From Tribonema minus (lineage: Eukaryota > Sar > Xanthophyceae > Tribonematales > Tribonemataceae), in contig JAFCMP010000179.1 of the NCBI GenBank assembly GCA_017506865.1, positions 682,001 through 746,000 of the forward strand: a stretch of DNA of 64,000 bases, given 5' to 3'. The translations under genes and the position numbers were made by a program. Shown here piece by piece: positions 38,884 to 49,474 of the stretch. Below the pieces are notes generated by a model. It worked only from the letters and a program-made list of their open reading frames with translations. It was not told where the DNA came from and did not search any database. Every line of letters starts with the position of its first letter. Positions within the stretch are counted from its first letter, which is position 1.

Positions 38884-40446
38884 TCAGAATGGTGTGTACC
38901 ATGAACGCTTGCGGCATACCGGTGTAATGCCTGATAAGTCATGATCCTTGTGGCGAGCACAGGTCAGGAAAAATCTGCCAAACTTGTAGCTCCAATTTGT
39001 GCGCCCTCCGCAGTCTGCAACAATGCACTTTTGTTCGCATGGCTTGCATCGAGAATCGAGGGGAGGACACTCTCCTTGTGCCAGCCATGTTTCACCAACA
39101 CAACCTTGTGAGCCTTTGCGTGGGCAGGGCACACTGGCATAATGCTTTGGACATGCCTGGCTGCCTTGAGAATATGTCTCATGACACACCTTGCACTCTC
39201 TGCACGCTTCGCACTTGACGTGACTGTGCGGAACATGCTCATCAGCTGCAAACCATACAATTTCACCACACTCTGTACATATTGCTGATGTGTAATGCTC
39301 TGCGCAGCCGTCTTCGTTTCGGCTCCACACAATACCACATTCTATACACAAGCGGCACATGTCACAAGTGTCCGTCTTGCACGCCCTTTCTCCCCGCCTC
39401 AGCCAGAAAGTTTCGCCGCAATTTTCAGTAGGACAATGAACCTCTTTAAAGTGTTCCTCGCACTTGCGCTTCTTATGTCCAGGAATCACACCACACACTG
39501 GACATGGTGGCTTTTGCATCTGACGTCTCTGTGTCTGCGCGAGACGCAGTGAAGTCATTAGATCACTGTTCTCCTCTTCCACTTCATCTTTGCATGCCCC
39601 TTCCTCACCTTTGCCTACCCCTTCCTTATCTTTGCCTGCCCCGATATGCTTGATGCAGTCTTTACCAATGGGCCCTATCGTTTGACCGGTTGAGCCGTGT
39701 ATCATCACGTATATTACTGTGATGGCTTGAGAACACTGGCACCTGAGCTGCTGAGAATTTGAGTTGTCATCTGCTATTGCAACCGTCTTCCACTCAAGTC
39801 GTGCATCTCTCCATCTGGGGGCAATTGAGAATGCTGTGACAATACTTCGCAAGCGCATATGCTTGTACTTTGCAGGTAAGTTGTAACCGCCATTACTCGA
39901 TGTGTTGTCACTTTCATCTGGTGACATCCACACAAGGCGACCATCATGCATGTCATGCCCGGCGTACACGAGTTCAAGTCTTGTCAAGTCTGACTGTTTT
40001 CTACCAGATGCAGCCTTCCTCTGCATCAATTCACTGTATGCCAGCTCCAGCTCTTGTGAATGCCAGCATATCTGCTCCGCCTTATTGCATGACTTGAATT
40101 GTGCAAGCAGTCTAGCGTTGTTGCGCCCCCATAGTTCAGTGGAGCTCCTCGTGTAATACTTGCTGATCATGTGCAAAATGACCTGTTTGAAGAGAATGCA
40201 AGCGCGCAACTTTCCTTTCACAACTATATCTGCCAGCCCCAGATCTTGTGCTGCCTTCCTATACCACCCCTGCCATCGACCGTCAGTGGGTAGAGGTGTC
40301 AGTTCAACAGAAAAGGGAGTCACATGCAGGTCTTCATCACTAATGTTTGTATAAATGAGTGGTGTGGTTGGCACAGTGTACACATCATCGTTTACCACGC
40401 AGTGCTCATCATGGTGGGTGGAACAAGCGCACTCAATAGGCGCCAT
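38884..40446 (-). CDS. Multi-zinc-ribbon protein
   Basis: 520 residues from the ATG at 40446 (MAPIECACSTHHDEHC). Residues 240-275 carry a small module CQCSQAITVIYVMI ... TIGPIGKDCIKHI, of the type IG-x-x-CI seen in some giant-virus proteins. After a Lys/Glu-rich linker the last 190 residues hold at least ten Cys/His pairs: CPVCGVIPGHKKRKC, CPTENCGETFW, CDMCRLCIECG, CTECGEIVWF, CEACRECKVCHE and others, each followed by an aromatic or a GET/EIV segment. They look like tandem treble-clef or zinc ribbons, so the protein probably binds nucleic acid or ubiquitin-like partners. No enzyme motif. It is convergent to the recombinase, and the two genes share the segment between arrays B and C. Confidence 0.75.
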   Translation of the reverse strand: MAPIECACSTHHDEHCVVNDDVYTVPTTPLIYTNISDEDLHVTPFSVELTPLPTDGRWQGWYRKAAQDLGLADIVVKGKLRACILFKQVILHMISKYYTRSSTELWGRNNARLLAQFKSCNKAEQICWHSQELELAYSELMQRKAASGRKQSDLTRLELVYAGHDMHDGRLVWMSPDESDNTSSNGGYNLPAKYKHMRLRSIVTAFSIAPRWRDARLEWKTVAIADDNSNSQQLRCQCSQAITVIYVMIHGSTGQTIGPIGKDCIKHIGAGKDKEGVGKGEEGACKDEVEEENSDLMTSLRLAQTQRRQMQKPPCPVCGVIPGHKKRKCEEHFKEVHCPTENCGETFWLRRGERACKTDTCDMCRLCIECGIVWSRNEDGCAEHYTSAICTECGEIVWFAADEHVPHSHVKCEACRECKVCHETYSQGSQACPKHYASVPCPRKGSQGCVGETWLAQGECPPLDSRCKPCEQKCIVADCGGRTNWSYKFGRFFLTCARHKDHDLSGITPVCRKRSWYTPF

Positions 40447-40964
40447 ATCTACATGCAGCGCTCCACCACCCCTGAATGTCAGTAGTCACAGAGAATAACC
40501 ATTGTCTGCATAACAAATCGGGTTTTGTAAGTAAGTGATCAATCATATGAAGAATGTACGTCAAGGGGTGCAGAAAGTCACATGCTTAGAGAAGATGAGC
40601 TACCACCGTTACTAACAACATTCAAATGCTGAGGAAGTGGCTGTAGTCCCAGCATTGGCGTTGCTTGCATCTACTAAACATGTTGAAGGAAGCAGTGGAT
40701 ATCATGCATGTCATTAATCAAGATGTGTGGCGTGACTCTCACCATCTTGGTGCAGTCCAGTTCATCACCAACACTTCAGCAGAAGCTTTGTAGCTTTGTT
40801 GATGCTGCTGCTGCATGGTGGGGTGCACCGTCTTCACTGGCTGTCGCTGTACGAGTTTGGCGCCGATCCATGCCACGCGTGTTGCGTTGAAGCAGCTGTG
40901 ATGGATGCGATAATGAGAGAAGATCAACACATGAAATGCTGAAGAATTTGAGGAGTTGAACATC
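40447..40964. repeat. Dispersed duplicate, 5' flank of the zinc-ribbon gene
   Basis: Parts of this segment recur elsewhere: CACTCAATAGGCGCCAT and CCTGAATGTCAGTAG (40432-40491) match 47150-47215. A GGCTGTCGCTGTACGAG ... CCATGCC block (about 40841-40875) matches about 47548-47582 and, more weakly, about 43586-43650. The shared part includes the first codons of the zinc-ribbon gene, so a gene-start fragment was copied. Confidence 0.7.
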
Positions 40965-43545
40965 AGCTTTTCTTGACAGGCCCAGCCTCAGGGACTTCAG
41001 GTGTGGACAAAAGTTCAAGTGTGTGCCGTAAGGCTGCGTATTGTGACGGCTGATGTAGGGGAAGCTTGAACGTCTCTGAGCCTGACCCCACCAACACTTT
41101 CGATCCACAATGATTTACACTCTTATGAACTCTTTTCTCAACAGGCCCAGCCCTAAGAACTTCAAGTTTCAGCATAAGGTCAAGTTTGTGATGTAAGGCT
41201 GAGCATGTTAACTGCTGATGTAGGGAAAGCTTGAAGCTCTCTTACACTGATCTCACCTACACTTCTGATCAGCCGCCCTAATTATTTGCAGGTTACGAAA
41301 ATCTAGCGAGCGTCGTACCAGCCCCATTTAGGGTCAGGCTCTGAGAAATACTTTTTTCGACAGGCCCAGCCTCTGGAACTGCAAGTGTGTGCCAAAGTTC
41401 AAGTGTGTGTTGTAAGGCTGAGTATGGCGACTGCTCATGTAGGGATAGATTGAACCTATCTTAGCCTGACCTCCGCCTCACTTTCGATCATGAGCTACAG
41501 TTATTTACACTCTATGAACCCTTTTCTCGACGGGCGCACTTCAATTTCAACAAGTGTTCTACTTTGTGCGTAAGGCTTAGTATGGCCTCTGCTCATGTAG
41601 GGATAGATTGAACCTCTCGTAGCCTGACCTCCCCCCTCACTTTCGATCATGAGCCACAATTATTTACAATTTGTGACGACAGGCGCAGCCTCAAGAACTT
41701 CAATTTAAACACGAGTTCAACTTTGCTCTCTAAGCCTTAGTATGGCCTCTGCTAATGCTGGGGACGCTGGAACCTCTCTTACACTGATCTCACCTACACT
41801 TCTGATCAGCAGCCCTATTTATTTGCAGGTTACGAAAATCTAGCGAGCGTCGTACCAACCCCATTTAGGGTCAGGCTCTGAAAAATACTTTTTTCGACAG
41901 GCCCAGCCTCTGGAACTTCAAGTGTGTGCCAAAGTTCAAGTGTGCATTGTAAGGCTGAGTATGGCGACTGCTCATGTAGAGATAAATTGAATATCTATCT
42001 TAGCCTGACCTCCGCCTCACTTTCGATCATGAGCTACAGTTATTTACACTCTATGAACCCTTTTCTCGACGGGCGTACTTCAATAATAACACAAGTTCAA
42101 CTTTGTGCTCTAAGGCTTAGTATGGCCTCTGCTCATGTAGGGATAGATTGAACCTCTCTTAGCCTGACCTCCCCCCTCACTTTTAATCATGAGCCACAAT
42201 TATTTACACTTTGTGACGACAGGCGCAGCCTCAAGAACTTCAATTTAAACACAAGTTCAACTTTGCTCTCTAAGCCTTAGTATGACCTCTGCTGATGCTG
42301 GGGACGCTGGAACCTCTCTTACACTGATCTCACCTACACTTCTGATCAGCAGCCCTATTTATTTGCAGGTTACGAAAATCTAGCGAGCGTTGTACCAACC
42401 CCATTTAGGGTCAGGCTCTGAGAAATACTTTTTTCGACAGGCCCAGCCTCTGGAACTTCAAGTGTGTGCCAAAGTTCAAGTGTGCGTTGTAAGGCTGAGT
42501 ATGGCGACTGCTCATGTAGAGATAAATTGAATATCTATCTTAGCCTGACCTCCGCCTCACTTTCGATCATGAGCTACAATTATTTACACTTTGTGACGAC
42601 AGGCGCAGCCTCAAGAACTCTAATTTAAACACAAGTTCAACTTTGCTCTCTAAGCCTTAGTATGGCCTCTGCTAATGCTGGGGACGCTGGAACCTCTCTT
42701 ACACTGATCTCACCTACACTTCTGATCAGCAGCCCTATTTATTTGCAGGTTACGAAAATCTAGCGAGCGTTGTACCAGCCCCATTTAGGGTCAGGCTCTG
42801 AGAAATACTTTTTTCGACAGGCCCAGCCTCTGGAACTTCAAGTGTGTGCCAAAGTTCAAGTGTGCGTTGTAAGGCTGAGTATGGCGACTGCTCATGTAGA
42901 GATAAATTGAATATCTATCTTAGCCTGACCTCCGCCTCACTTTCGATCATGAGCTACAGTTATTTACACTCTATGAACCCTTTTCTCGACGGGCGCACTT
43001 CAATTATAACACAAGTTCAACTTTAAGGCTTAGTATGGCCTCTGCTCATGTAGGGATAGATTGAACCTCTCTTAGCCTGACCTCCCCCCTCACTTTTGAT
43101 CATGAGCCACAATTATTTACACTTTGTGACGACAGGCGCAGCCTCAAGAACTTCAATTTAAACACAAGTTCAACTTTGCTCTCTAAGCCTTAGTATGGCC
43201 TCTGCTAAAGCTGGGGACGCTGGAACCTCTCTTACACTGATCTCACCTACACTGCTGATCAGCAGCCCTATTTATTTGCAGGTTACGAAAATCTAGCGAG
43301 CGTCGTACCAACCCCATTTAGGGTCAGGCTCTGAGAAATACTTTTTTCGACAGGCCCAGCCTCTGGAACTTCAAGTGTGTGCCAAAGTTCAAGTGTGTGT
43401 TGTAAGGCTGAGTATGGCGACTGTTCATGTAGAGATAAATTGAATATCTATCTTAGCCTGACCTCCGCCTCACTTTCGATCATGAGCTGCAATTATTTAC
43501 ACTCTATGAACCCTTTTCTCGACAGGCCCAGCCTCGGGAACTTCA
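40965..43545 (-). repeat. Satellite array C (inverted copy)
   Basis: Reverse complement of the A/B satellite family. The landmark GAAATACTTTTTTCGACAG recurs near 41346, 41881, 42421, 42801 and 43333, so units are about 535-540 bp with one of 380 bp. The 535-bp unit is the 386-bp unit of array B plus one more subunit of about 150 bp. Arrays B and C face each other across the recombinase and zinc-ribbon genes. Confidence 0.96.
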
Positions 43546-44094
43546 AGAATATAGATGACATGTGTTGAGCTCTCACCATCCTTGGCAGGCTGTTGTTCTG
43601 TTGACAGTTGAGCAAGAGCTGTACAAGTTTGACGCCAGTCCATGCCCTGCACATGGTACACGTCATGACCAGGAAGCAGATTGCATGGGGATGAAAGACA
43701 GAGTACACTGTGCATTGACAACAAGCAAGATACCAAAACCATCAATAAAACAATAATAAGAAATGGTGCATGTGCACTTATATTCCATGGGTGTAGCTTG
43801 AGCATATAGCGTGTGTGCGAAGCAGTCCGTGCTCAATTTCCAGAGACATATTTTCCCACCTCTCTCAACGTGGTGTCTTACCAACTTACCACTGACGAAC
43901 TAACTACCTTTTAGACATGCCCGGGTCGCGGTCACTGAAGCACCAAATAAATGTATATCAAGCAGTGAGGCGCGTACTATATGTTATGAGGCAGTGACGC
44001 ATCACTTACTTAATATCACACAACGTCACTGTGAGCAACTCAATTCACTTCACTTTCAACAGGCATCATAGAGCACATTCCTGCCTCGGCACAC
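43546..44094. other. Spacer before the HNH gene
   Basis: It begins with the diverged third copy of the 40.8-kb flank sequence (43560-43680), then AT-rich sequence with AATAAA words. No gene seen. Confidence 0.5.
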
Positions 44095-46686
44095 ATGGCG
44101 GATATGGAGGCAGTGAGGGAGGCGCGTGCACGACAGGAGCATGCAGTGGCATATATGGCGCACAGGGAGGCGGAGAGGAAGCAACGTAGTGAAGAGCAAC
44201 ATATCGCAAAGCGCATTGCATATGCTGCGAATGAGCAGGAGAGCAAGAAGGCACGGAAGGAGCCTGTTGCGAAAGCAGACACAGCAGCAGTGCCTGTCAA
44301 CGAGCTGCCGTTAGAGGTCAAGACTGTCGATTTGTCGGACCCGCGCGAACGAGAGGAGCATGCCTTGGCATATTTCGCATATACACAACGACTTGCAGAA
44401 GAGAGGCGCGCTGCAAAGCGTGCTGCAGAGGCTGCCAGAGAGCAGGTGAGTAATACACCAGCGCCCCTTCTGGTAGCACCCAAAGCGGCAACTGTGTGCG
44501 ACAACAAAGACAGTTGCAGTGCGCGCTCCACTGCGCCGACACAACAAGTCCCTACTACTGCTCAATCTGACAGTTATGAGCCCGAGCCTCCAACATCGTG
44601 TGCGAGTACGCCCTCCGAGCAGCCGGTAGAGGTCAAGGCTATCAATTTGGGGGATGCGTGGGAACGACAGGAGCATTGCTTGGCATATTTCACATACACA
44701 CAACAACTTGCACAAGAGAGGCGCGCTGCAAAGCGTGCTGCAGAAACTGCCAAGGTGCAGGTGAGTAACATGCCAGAGCCTCTTCTGATAGCACCCAAAA
44801 CGGCAATTGTGCGCAACAACATGGACAGTTGCAGTGCGCGCTCCACTGCGCTGACAGAACAAGCCTCAACGACTGCTCAACCTGACAGTTATGAGCCCGA
44901 GCATCCAACATCGTGTGCGGGGACGCCCTCCAAGCCGCCGGTAGAGGTCAAGACTGTCAATTTGTGGGATGCGCGCGAACAAGAGGAGCATGCACTGGCA
45001 TATTTTGCATACACACAACGATGTGCAGAAGAGAGGCGCGCTGCAAAGCGTGCTGCAGAAACTGCCAAGGAGCAGGCGAGATATAATGCACAGGAGGACC
45101 CCGCTTGCGACACTGTCATGGGTTGCAGTGCGCACGCCACTGCACCGACACAGCAAGTGGCACATGCTGCCCCCTCTGACAGTGCTGGACCAGAGGCTAT
45201 TAACATGCGTGTAATCAGGGACCTTGGCAAATTGCCGCCAGCAGTAAAAAAACTCACCTTCTGCGAGTTGATGATGCAGTTCATGGAGTGGAAGTACGAC
45301 ATCAACGATCAAGTAGAGCCGCAGTGCACCTACGTCTACCGACAGCTAGCTGAACAGATGCGCATGTTTGAGTGCAGACTTCTTCTGAAGAATGGTCAGA
45401 GTACTCCACCTTACATTGAGATTTGGTGCGGTGATGTTGTGCCTCCATCGCAGCAGACGTCCCTGGCCACCCAGCCTGTGTTGGCCGCAGCCCAGCGGTC
45501 CTCACCGACCGCCCAGCCTGTGTTGGTGCCAGCACAGCAGTCTTTGGCGCCTGTCCAGGCTAAGTTGGCAGCCGCGCAGCGGTCCTTGGCGAACGACCAG
45601 CTTGACTGTGCTGAGCCGCATGCCGCAATGACATGTGCAACCACAAAGCAGTGCAGTTATTGTCAGATTGAGAAGGCACTAACCTCATTCCACAAGGACA
45701 AGCGCAGCGTCGATGAGCGGAGTTCCGCTTGCAGGGAGTGCCATGCGCGTATGCGGAGATTGAAATCGCGCAACGGATTTATATCTAGACTTGTCGCCAA
45801 TTCCAAGTCCTCATCAAAGCATCGCGGCATGAACCAGCACGAGCTCACTGCCGCCGAATTAGGAGCTATTTGCAGTGCACAGGGTGATCGCTGCATCTAT
45901 AGCGGGCTGCCTGTAAATTTCTCGATGATGTCAGACTGGCAAGCCTCTCTGGAGAGACTTGACGACAACATTGACTACAGAGTGGCCAATTGCGCTCTAT
46001 GTGCACTTGAGTTCAATGTCGCCGCTGGTTGGACTGCAGCAAAGGCAAAGTATGCAGCTACACACACCGACAGCATAGAGCCGGCCACAGTGGAGGCCAA
46101 CATGCGAGAAGCGCTCTTACAGCCCCCAAAAAAGCGGAGAGCTGCCAGACGTCTGTTTCAGCGGGAGGAGGGTGGTGTCACGCTGACTCTCTGTAATGTC
46201 TGCAAAGTGTGGAAACTTCAACAGAAATTTCAAACCAGCAACAGAGCAACTTGCAGTGCATGCAGGGGTAGGAGACAGAATGAGATTGGGTCCACTTGGC
46301 GTGGAGCACTCAGGAGGTTGGTCGCCAACGCAAATAGTAGTTGCAAAATGCCGACCCGTGAGGCTCGTGGGTTGGTATGTGAAATCACATTCGAGGACGT
46401 CGTCGGCATGTACCGCGAGCAGAGGGGTGCGTGTCTCTACAGTGGCATCCCATTAGCCAAAGCAGGAGACTGGAAGGTGTCGCTTGAGAGACGCGATGTG
46501 CGAATTGGGTACACGCTTCAAAATACTTGCTTGATTGCAGCAGAGTTCCAAGGTATTGATCACACAGCACACAGCATCATAGAGAGCACGGGGTCAGGCG
46601 CATGGACTCGCCAAAAATACCTCTTCTTCCGGGCAAACTACAACCCTGCCAACGTGCCTACCACCCTGAGAAGCAACAGCTGCTGA
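44095..46686 (+). CDS. Repeat-bearing protein with two HNH/endonuclease VII-like modules
   Basis: 863 residues from the ATG at 44095. Residues 1-370 are Ala/Glu/Arg-rich helix with three tandem copies of a 105-residue unit starting near 73, 178 and 283 (VEVKTVDL ... EEHALAYFAYTQRLAEERRA). Two similar nuclease modules follow. The first has C520-x2-C523, C546-x2-C549, then GDRCIYSGLPV (594-605), SLERLDDNIDYRVANC (617-632) and LEFN. The second has C700-x2-C703, C720-x2-C723, then GACLYSGIPL (778-787), SLERRDVRIGYTLQN (796-810). The SLER-D-x-x-x-GY-x-x-x-N signature is typical of HNH homing-type enzymes of phages, giant viruses and algae; the catalytic His is not obvious. Module 1 has lost the Gly of GY. 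It may be a site-specific DNA nicking or cutting enzyme; partner unknown. Confidence 0.82.
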   Translation: MADMEAVREARARQEHAVAYMAHREAERKQRSEEQHIAKRIAYAANEQESKKARKEPVAKADTAAVPVNELPLEVKTVDLSDPREREEHALAYFAYTQRLAEERRAAKRAAEAAREQVSNTPAPLLVAPKAATVCDNKDSCSARSTAPTQQVPTTAQSDSYEPEPPTSCASTPSEQPVEVKAINLGDAWERQEHCLAYFTYTQQLAQERRAAKRAAETAKVQVSNMPEPLLIAPKTAIVRNNMDSCSARSTALTEQASTTAQPDSYEPEHPTSCAGTPSKPPVEVKTVNLWDAREQEEHALAYFAYTQRCAEERRAAKRAAETAKEQARYNAQEDPACDTVMGCSAHATAPTQQVAHAAPSDSAGPEAINMRVIRDLGKLPPAVKKLTFCELMMQFMEWKYDINDQVEPQCTYVYRQLAEQMRMFECRLLLKNGQSTPPYIEIWCGDVVPPSQQTSLATQPVLAAAQRSSPTAQPVLVPAQQSLAPVQAKLAAAQRSLANDQLDCAEPHAAMTCATTKQCSYCQIEKALTSFHKDKRSVDERSSACRECHARMRRLKSRNGFISRLVANSKSSSKHRGMNQHELTAAELGAICSAQGDRCIYSGLPVNFSMMSDWQASLERLDDNIDYRVANCALCALEFNVAAGWTAAKAKYAATHTDSIEPATVEANMREALLQPPKKRRAARRLFQREEGGVTLTLCNVCKVWKLQQKFQTSNRATCSACRGRRQNEIGSTWRGALRRLVANANSSCKMPTREARGLVCEITFEDVVGMYREQRGACLYSGIPLAKAGDWKVSLERRDVRIGYTLQNTCLIAAEFQGIDHTAHSIIESTGSGAWTRQKYLFFRANYNPANVPTTLRSNSC
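44310..45200 (+). repeat. Triplicated 315-bp coding repeat
   Basis: Three in-frame tandem copies inside the HNH gene begin near 44311, 44626 and 44941. All keep the reading frame. Copies 1 and 2 are most alike (GCGCTGCAAAGCGTGCTGCA shared); the third is truncated and followed by unique sequence. The opposite strand is open across the copies, but this is a consequence of composition. Confidence 0.93.
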
Positions 46687-47856
46687 CACAAAGCGGCCAT
46701 GTGTAACACAACAGACAGAACACGCATGTGGGTCAACAGCTGTTGCAGTTGGATGCAAACACTGCATGCTGAAATCGAATGTGACTGTGGCATTGCATGA
46801 CACAGATCAATTGACTTCCCAATGAGACAGGACAAGCTTCATGAAACCCCAGCAGCAATTCAACTATCTGCCATGCTGACACCCAGCATTATGATGGATT
46901 GCTGACACAGCATGTGTAGACCTCCACATGACAGTGTCCTGTGCTTGATGTGACTGAAATTGTATGAATGGCACAAAGTTTTTAACTTTGCATGAGCTGA
47001 GGAGAGTCTGACACCCATGTTGACGTAATGCATTTGATACATATGTCGGCGCTTGTGCCTGCTGACAGAAGTGGCTGCAGCTATTTGATTGTTACACATG
47101 TTTGATTTCACGCAGATGTAATATCAGAGGTGTAGTGGTGTGTGGGGTCAGCACACTCAATAGGCGCCATCTCTGCACGCAGCACGCCATTGCCCTACCT
47201 GAATGTCAGTAGACACAGATGAACATTATTGTCTACTGAACGCAATGCTGCCTTTCAGCACACAGCAAATCACGACTGCTCAGCCTGCGCTGATATTGGT
47301 GGCGCAGCAACTGTGCGGAAATTGAACGCTCTTGGGCAGATGTATGTATACTACTTCACATCAACGCGACGGCAAAGCTGCTGCTGTGCGTTGAGTCATT
47401 CAGTCGAGATCCTGCATCAAACACCTGCATGCTCAGGTGCTGTCCTGACATGCGTGTGTAACCCTTACCGTTTTGACATACTCCAATTCATTTCAGCAGG
47501 AGCTTCCATGGTGCTGCTGTGCACGCTTAGGTATGATGTTTTCACGGGCTGTCGCTCTGCAAAATGGCGCCGTTCCATGTCCTGCGTGTGACACGCATGT
47601 TGGAGCAGGATGCAATCGTTACACATGCTGGTGCTTGTGCCTGCTGGCGGAGTTGGCTGCAGTCATTGGATTGTTATATATAGTCACGGTAAGGTCAGCA
47701 AGGTGCTCGTTGGCTAGGTGAGTTATTGAGATCTTAACAAGCTGCTAAAAGCAGAGGGGTTGAAGTCAAAACATAGTCGGCGTGCTGCCAATCGTGCAGC
47801 GGCAGTGGTCTTCCCAAAGCTTCAGGAAGCAATGCATTTACATGTAATGTATTAGT
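46687..47856. repeat. Gene-poor stretch with duplicated fragments
   Basis: Two versions of a GCTTGTGCCTGCTGRCRGA...GGCTGCAG...TGATTGTTA block occur near 47053-47096 and 47634-47678. Between them lies the copy of the zinc-ribbon gene start (47140-47220) and of its flank (47490-47600). No supported gene; the region is a mosaic of duplicated pieces from 40.4-40.9 kb. Confidence 0.65.
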
Positions 47857-48425
47857 GCAGGCGAGATAATAGCTCACCTGCAGCGTCATTGGTGTCGTTA
47901 CCGCACGGCAGCGTCTCCATGAATTGCACGCAGCACCAGCAGAAGCTTCAGGGGGCGACTTATTCACATTTATTCACTTCGCAGTTCGGAGAGGAGGCGA
48001 GATAATAGCTCACCTGCAGCGTTACTGGTGTCGTTACCGCACGGCAGCGTCTCCATGAGTGGCACGCAGCACCAGCAGAAGCTTCAGGGGGCGACTTATT
48101 CACATTTATTCACTTCGCAATTCGGAGAGGAGGCGATATAATAGCTCACCTGCAGCGTTATTGGTGTCGTTACCGCACGGCAGCGTCTCCATGAGTGGCA
48201 CGCAGCTTCAGGGGGCGACTTATTCACATTTATTCACTTCGCAGTTCGGAGAGGAGGCGAGATGATAGCTCACCCGTAACGTTATTGGTGTCGTTATTGC
48301 ACGGCAGCGCCTCCATGAGTCGCACGCAGCACCAGCAGAAGCTTCACGGGGCGACTTATTCACATTTATTCATTCTGAAGGTTGGCAGAGGAGGCGATTT
48401 TGTTGGCTCACCTGCAGCGTTCTTC
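47857..48425 (+). repeat. Tandem repeat, about 135-bp unit
   Basis: Four full units and a partial one. The phrase GAGATAATAGCTCACCTGCA recurs near 47858, 47998, 48133, 48257 and 48391 (spacings about 140, 135, 124 and 134). Each contains TTATTCACATTTATTCACTTC. Small indels such as loss of CACCAGCAGAAG explain the length changes. Short frames inside are not genes. Confidence 0.93.
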
Positions 48426-48439
48426 ACCTCCTTAACGCC

Positions 48440-48690
48440 CCGTTCAGTCCCTCGCATGCCGGTAACTTTTATAAAAAGTTATCAATACCAGCGCCTGCAG
48501 TCCCAGGTCTGGCTCCCGTCTGGTTTCGTGATTATGCAATAACGCGTACCCCCAACGGCAGGCGTTGATGCCATTTGCCAATCAAATCAGCCCGTTGCAG
48601 CGAGTGGGCCAATCACGGCCTGTCTTTTCATAAAGCTATTTATAAACGTGGCGTGACGTCGCGAAAAAAGTCGCCTTGTTTTATAAACTC
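48440..48690 (+). promoter_or_regulatory. Promoter-like block (CCAAT, TATA, CRE-like)
   Basis: Two CCAAT-type words (TGCCAATCAAATC near 48576, GGGCCAATCACGG near 48607), a TATA-like CTATTTATAAACG near 48639, and a CRE-like GTGACGTCGCGAAAAAAGTC just after it. Upstream is a perfect hairpin TAACTTTT-ATA-AAAAGTTA at 48465-48483. No protein start follows at a sensible distance, so it may drive a non-coding RNA, or be a relic. Confidence 0.4.
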
Positions 48691-49470
48691 TGGGGAAAGA
48701 CAATAGAACTGAATAGGGTTGTGGTGACTAGGTGGAGCTGTGTGAGTATGGTTGCGTAACCGCTGGTATGCGAAATGCCTTTGTGCTTATACATCAGTAC
48801 ACACAACACCATGACTTCCTGACAGCACTTCTCTCCACTGCCTTTGGCTGCTGGCATGTATGCTCTCATTAATTATGGGTTTGCAAACAGCACATGGGCG
48901 TGTGGAATTGAGGTCTCAGGAGTCGTAAGGTGTGTGATTTCTAGCAGTAGACTAATAATACAGCAGTGAGGCAACTCAGGCTAAATATGGCGATCTCGCC
49001 ATATTGATGTCAGGTACCGAGACATGCATAGCACATGTGTCGACAACACCTGGACGCACAGGCTGAAGGCCGCCATGCCTCAGGCTGTCGCATACCATGC
49101 AGATGAACTGCTATGGCATCCTTAACAAGTTGACCTAACATCACATAATGTCCCTACGGATGGGGGGGAAGGGCAGGGGCAAGTCCTAGAGTCACGTGCT
49201 ATCATAATAATTTAAACAGTAGTGCATGAACTTCAACTCCTCCTGGAAGCCCACTTGCAATTGGCAGTCCATTTGATTTTGTAAAAGCGCATGTGTTGCA
49301 CGCTCGACACAGCACATGTGGACTTCAAGTTGTAGTTGTACAGGTCCCTAGCGAGGCCGGGTTGCCTCTATGCCGTAAAACAAATCTGTGAAAATTGCAA
49401 CCAGAATCATCGTGGCTGCTACCATACTGGACATGGGCACCGCACCCGGGCGGTCACTGGCAGTGGGCAG
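48691..49470. other. Intergenic, nothing supported
   Basis: No frame with a recognisable domain, no clear repeat. A few short AT-rich and C-rich tracts only. Confidence 0.5.
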
Positions 49471-49474
49471 CATT

